Assembly: GCA_937893155.1 (NCBI GenBank) | Contig: CALBGU010000049.1 | Location: 1 to 15,799 of the forward strand | Reading direction: 5' to 3' | Length of the DNA stretch: 15,799 nucleotides | From: an uncultured Treponema sp. | Lineage (GTDB): Bacteria; Spirochaetota; Spirochaetia; Treponematales; Treponemataceae | In this document: positions 13,356-15,799 of the stretch, one piece after another | Numbering within the stretch: the stretch's first letter is position 1 | Layout: each line of letters starts with the position of its first letter | Program-made: the position numbers and the translations under genes | Notes under the pieces: model-generated | What the model was told of the DNA's origin: nothing | The model's input: only the letters and a program-made list of their open reading frames with translations | Databases searched by the model: none

Positions 13356-14339
13356 TTAAGCATGGTAATTTTTCACGAACTCTTCCACTTCAGAAAGAGT
13401 CGGGAGGGCAGGAATTGCGCCGCGACGAGTTACGCAGATTGACGCGACCGAATTTGCAAAAACCAAGTCTGCCTCGATTGCGCTTTTGTCGAAATCAAGC
13501 GGATTTTCGCGACGAGTGAGGCGATACAAAAGCCCACCCGTGAAGCTGTCGCCTGCGCCCGTGGTATCCGCGACTTTCACCGACGGAACGCCGATTGTGC
13601 CAGAAAAGACCTCGCCCGCCTTGTTCTTTGCGCGATAATACACGCCCTTGCTTCCAAGCGTTACCAGCACGAGCGAAACACCTCTCTCCATAATCTCCTT
13701 TGCGCCGTCCTCTGCGCTCACATCGCCGAAAAGAAGCGCGAGTTCCTCATCGCTCACCTTCACCAAATCCGCGCACGAAAACAGGCTCTTCATCAAGTCA
13801 ATCGCGTCCGCTCTGCCCTTCCACAAAGCAGCGCGATAATTCGGGTCGTACGAAATGAACGCACCCGCCTTTTTTGCCGCCTCAATCGCCGCAAGAGTCG
13901 CCTCTTTTGCAGGGCTGTCGGTCAATGAAAGAGAGCCGCAATGGAAAATGCGCGTATTTTTGAGCATATCATAATCAAGGTCGTCAGGAGAAATCTGCGT
14001 ATCTGCACCGGGATTTCGGCAGAAGCTGAAATGACGCTCGCCGTTTGCGTCAAGGCTCACGAACGCCAATGTCGTGTGCTGCTTGTCGGTGTAACGCATT
14101 GCGCTCGTGTCCACGCCGATATTCTGCAACACCGTGCGCACGTCCTCGCCGAAGCTGTCGCGCCCCGTCATTCCGATGAACGCACTCTTTCCGCCGAGCT
14201 TCGCCACCGCGCTCACGCAGTTCGCAGGCGCACCGCCGGGATTTTCCTCAAACAAGTTCTTTCCGTCAGCGTTCTTTCCTGCAAATGTGAAATCAATCAA
14301 AATCTCACCCAACGCAACCACATCTTTCTTTTCAGCCAT
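13356..14339 (-). CDS. scrK: Fructokinase-like PfkB-family sugar kinase
   Basis: Phosphorylates a sugar, most likely fructose to fructose-6-phosphate, with ATP in the cytoplasm. The 327 residues are standard for the ribokinase/PfkB family: N-terminal substrate region VALGEILIDF and NPGGAPANCVSAVAKLGG (first PfkB signature), FIGMTGRDSFGEDV, and the C-terminal signature DTTGAGDSFTGG with the catalytic base Asp264 in the anion hole. These match bacterial fructokinases best, though PfkB substrates cannot be fixed from motifs alone. GGAGG (14351-14347) lies seven bases before the ATG. The start is two bases after the stop of the GH65/phosphoglucomutase gene, so the two are one operon. The pairing suggests that the disaccharide used releases fructose, or that the kinase handles a separate sugar from the same diet. 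Confidence 0.88.
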   Translation of the reverse strand: MAEKKDVVALGEILIDFTFAGKNADGKNLFEENPGGAPANCVSAVAKLGGKSAFIGMTGRDSFGEDVRTVLQNIGVDTSAMRYTDKQHTTLAFVSLDANGERHFSFCRNPGADTQISPDDLDYDMLKNTRIFHCGSLSLTDSPAKEATLAAIEAAKKAGAFISYDPNYRAALWKGRADAIDLMKSLFSCADLVKVSDEELALLFGDVSAEDGAKEIMERGVSLVLVTLGSKGVYYRAKNKAGEVFSGTIGVPSVKVADTTGAGDSFTGGLLYRLTRRENPLDFDKSAIEADLVFANSVASICVTRRGAIPALPTLSEVEEFVKNYHA

Positions 14340-14341
14340 TT

Positions 14342-15799
14342 TTATGCCTCCAACAATGACTTTATCTTTTCGTATTTTAGTTCCGCCGTAGAGCCTAACA
14401 CCAAATCCGCGCCTGTAAGCTCCGCCGCCTTGCCGATTCCAACCGCCGTAATGCCGCCTTTTTTAATCGCGTCGATACCGCTCTGTGCGTCTTCCACCGC
14501 CACGCAATCCGCATACCACACACCTGCATTCTCCGCCGTCTGCAAGAACAAATCTGGCTCAGGCTTGGCTTTTTGAATGCTCGCCGCGTCCGCCATTGCG
14601 TCGAAACTCTCGGCAAGACCGAGCTTTTCAAGGATAGCTCTCGCGTTCTTGCTCGAAGATGCCAGCGACACCTTTACGCCGTGCGCCTTCAACTCGGCGA
14701 TAAACTCCTTTATGCCCGAAAGAATATCCGCCTCGCTCAGCGTTTCAAGCAATTCCTTATAGCGTTCGTTCTTTTCGGTGCACGTCGCCTTTTTCTTCTC
14801 GTCGCTCCATTCCACGCCGTTTTCTTTCAGAATAACCTCAAGCGATTCCTCGCGCGAAATGCCCAAGAGCTTCTTGTTCATCTCAAGGTCGAATCTCAAG
14901 CCCTCGCGGTCAGCCATCTCTTTCCACGCCTTGTAGTGAAGAGGCGCAGTGTTCGTCAAAACGCCGTCGAGGTCGAACAGCACCGCCTTGAGCGTCTTTT
15001 TCAAGCTAAACGATTTTGCCTCGCCCGCCTTGAGCGATACCTTTTCATTTCGGTGATAGAACTCCAGCGCACTGCCCGACTTGAGCGTATACGCCGCGTT
15101 GTCCGCCGTAATCTTCACGCCGAGCACACAGCCCTTGAGCGACAGATTGAACTCCAAATCCTTCCAGCCGCGCGGGAGCTTCGGGTCAAAGCTGTATTCT
15201 CCGCCGTAATCCTCAAAGCCTGCAAAGCCGTAGACCACGCTCATCCAGCTTCCTGCCATACACGCCGTATGAATTCCGTCGCGGCTGTTGCCGTTCACGT
15301 CGTCTATATCCATTCTAACGGTCTTGTTAAAATAATCAAGAGCTTTTTCGCCGTCGCCCGTTTTCGCCGCCATTATGCTCATAATGCAGTGCGACAGCGA
15401 CGAATCGCCCGTGGTGTATCGCTCATAGAACGCATAGTTGCGGATTTTCTCGGCAAGGGAGAAGCGGCGCGAAAGCAAAAACTGCGCTAAGACCAAATCG
15501 GGCTGCTTCAAGACACGGTGCCGATAGATGACAAGCGGGTGATAATGCAAGAGCAGGGGATAATTCGAGCGCGGGGTGTGCTCAAAATCCCACTCGGCTT
15601 TGTTCATAAAGCTATCGTCCTGCGGATAAACGCCCGCGTCTTTGTCAAACGGGATATACATATTCTCGGCGATGTGCTTCCATTCATCTTTCTCCGCCTC
15701 ACTCGCGGCTGTCCCCGAACGCTTTGCGGCAATCTCCAGCGTTTCCCTTACCATAAGATTGGTGAACGCATTATTGTTGACGATTGCCGTGTATTCGTC
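14342..15799 (-). CDS. GH65 sugar phosphorylase fused to beta-phosphoglucomutase, N-terminal part outside window
   Basis: 485 residues are visible and the frame stays open to the right edge. The ATG at 15754 is internal, since the 15 codons before it encode conserved GH65 sequence (DEYTAIVNNNAFTNL), where the DEY glutamate (15794-15796) is the expected general acid. GH65 enzymes split maltose, kojibiose, trehalose or similar alpha-glucosides with phosphate to beta-glucose-1-phosphate. The GH65 part shows PLLLHYHPLVIYRHRVLKQPD, SLSHCIMSIMAAKTGD, DGIHTACMAGSW and the C-terminal beta domain. It runs straight into a HAD domain (from about 14995 leftwards) with LFDLDGVLTNTAPLHYKAW, SSSKNA, KAKPEPDLF and VEDAQSGIDAI, which is beta-phosphoglucomutase and makes glucose-6-phosphate. 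One polypeptide thus joins consecutive steps. Which disaccharide it uses cannot be told from the visible half. First in an operon with scrK. Confidence 0.9.
   Translation of the reverse strand, partial: DEYTAIVNNNAFTNLMVRETLEIAAKRSGTAASEAEKDEWKHIAENMYIPFDKDAGVYPQDDSFMNKAEWDFEHTPRSNYPLLLHYHPLVIYRHRVLKQPDLVLAQFLLSRRFSLAEKIRNYAFYERYTTGDSSLSHCIMSIMAAKTGDGEKALDYFNKTVRMDIDDVNGNSRDGIHTACMAGSWMSVVYGFAGFEDYGGEYSFDPKLPRGWKDLEFNLSLKGCVLGVKITADNAAYTLKSGSALEFYHRNEKVSLKAGEAKSFSLKKTLKAVLFDLDGVLTNTAPLHYKAWKEMADREGLRFDLEMNKKLLGISREESLEVILKENGVEWSDEKKKATCTEKNERYKELLETLSEADILSGIKEFIAELKAHGVKVSLASSSKNARAILEKLGLAESFDAMADAASIQKAKPEPDLFLQTAENAGVWYADCVAVEDAQSGIDAIKKGGITAVGIGKAAELTGADLVLGSTAELKYEKIKSLLEA

Noticed and set aside
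14573..15490. Long plus-strand ORF (305 codons) opposite the GH65 fusion gene
   Set aside because: Antisense shadow of a well-supported gene in GC-rich DNA; Arg/Leu/His-rich composition without domains. The same holds for 13941-14576, 1421-1909 and 4323-4925.

Overview
The window is about 15.8 kb of compact bacterial chromosome. Every recognisable gene has an ordinary bacterial counterpart. Base composition is mixed: GC-rich metabolic genes, an AT-rich gene at the left edge and an intermediate block around the ABC transporters. Gene content (formate-tetrahydrofolate ligase, a GH65 sugar phosphorylase, a Firmicutes-type GalT, paired exporter-fold ABC proteins) and A/T-run-rich intergenic DNA would fit a fermentative, gut- or rumen-associated spirochaete of the Treponema type. 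That assignment is an impression without marker-gene proof. No phage, IS element, CRISPR array, tRNA or rRNA was seen.

Left part (1-4337): the 3' part of a YgjP/DUF45-type zinc metallopeptidase gene (+) runs in from outside and converges on galT (-). galT and tyrS are divergent. The 307-bp region between them holds two consensus-like promoters, a Tyr-rich 33-codon leader peptide and an intrinsic terminator just upstream of tyrS, which together look like a ribosome-mediated attenuator. After tyrS comes a 600-bp non-coding stretch with a strong terminator, a second palindrome, a REP-like hairpin and an array of A7T9 tracts spaced about 41 bp apart, ending just upstream of the fhs promoter.

Middle (4338-9347): fhs (+) converges with purC (-) on a bidirectional terminator. 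To the right, still on the minus strand, lie hisF and hisH (overlapping) and tpiA (own promoter, structured leader, own terminator). HisF releases AICAR and PurC makes SAICAR, the precursor of AICAR. Fhs makes the 10-formyl-THF used in purine synthesis, so fhs, purC and hisHF meet at one-carbon and AICAR metabolism.

Right part (9348-15799): a two-gene operon (+) encodes a pair of exporter-fold ABC half-transporters resembling the YbtPQ/IrtAB siderophore family, behind a promoter touched by a Fur-like box. At its 3' end lies a convergent, 5'-less remnant of a 4Fe-4S ferredoxin-type gene, too short to be found as an ordinary ORF. Then come a fructokinase-like PfkB kinase (-) and, two bases upstream, a gene running off the right edge that fuses a GH65 phosphorylase to beta-phosphoglucomutase. 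Together these suggest phosphorolytic use of a glucosyl-sugar.

The main cross-cutting observation is that galT, hisH and the tyrS leader ORF all start 6-9 bases after a good -10 box and have no Shine-Dalgarno sequence. This suggests leaderless mRNAs alongside normal SD-led genes in the same genome.
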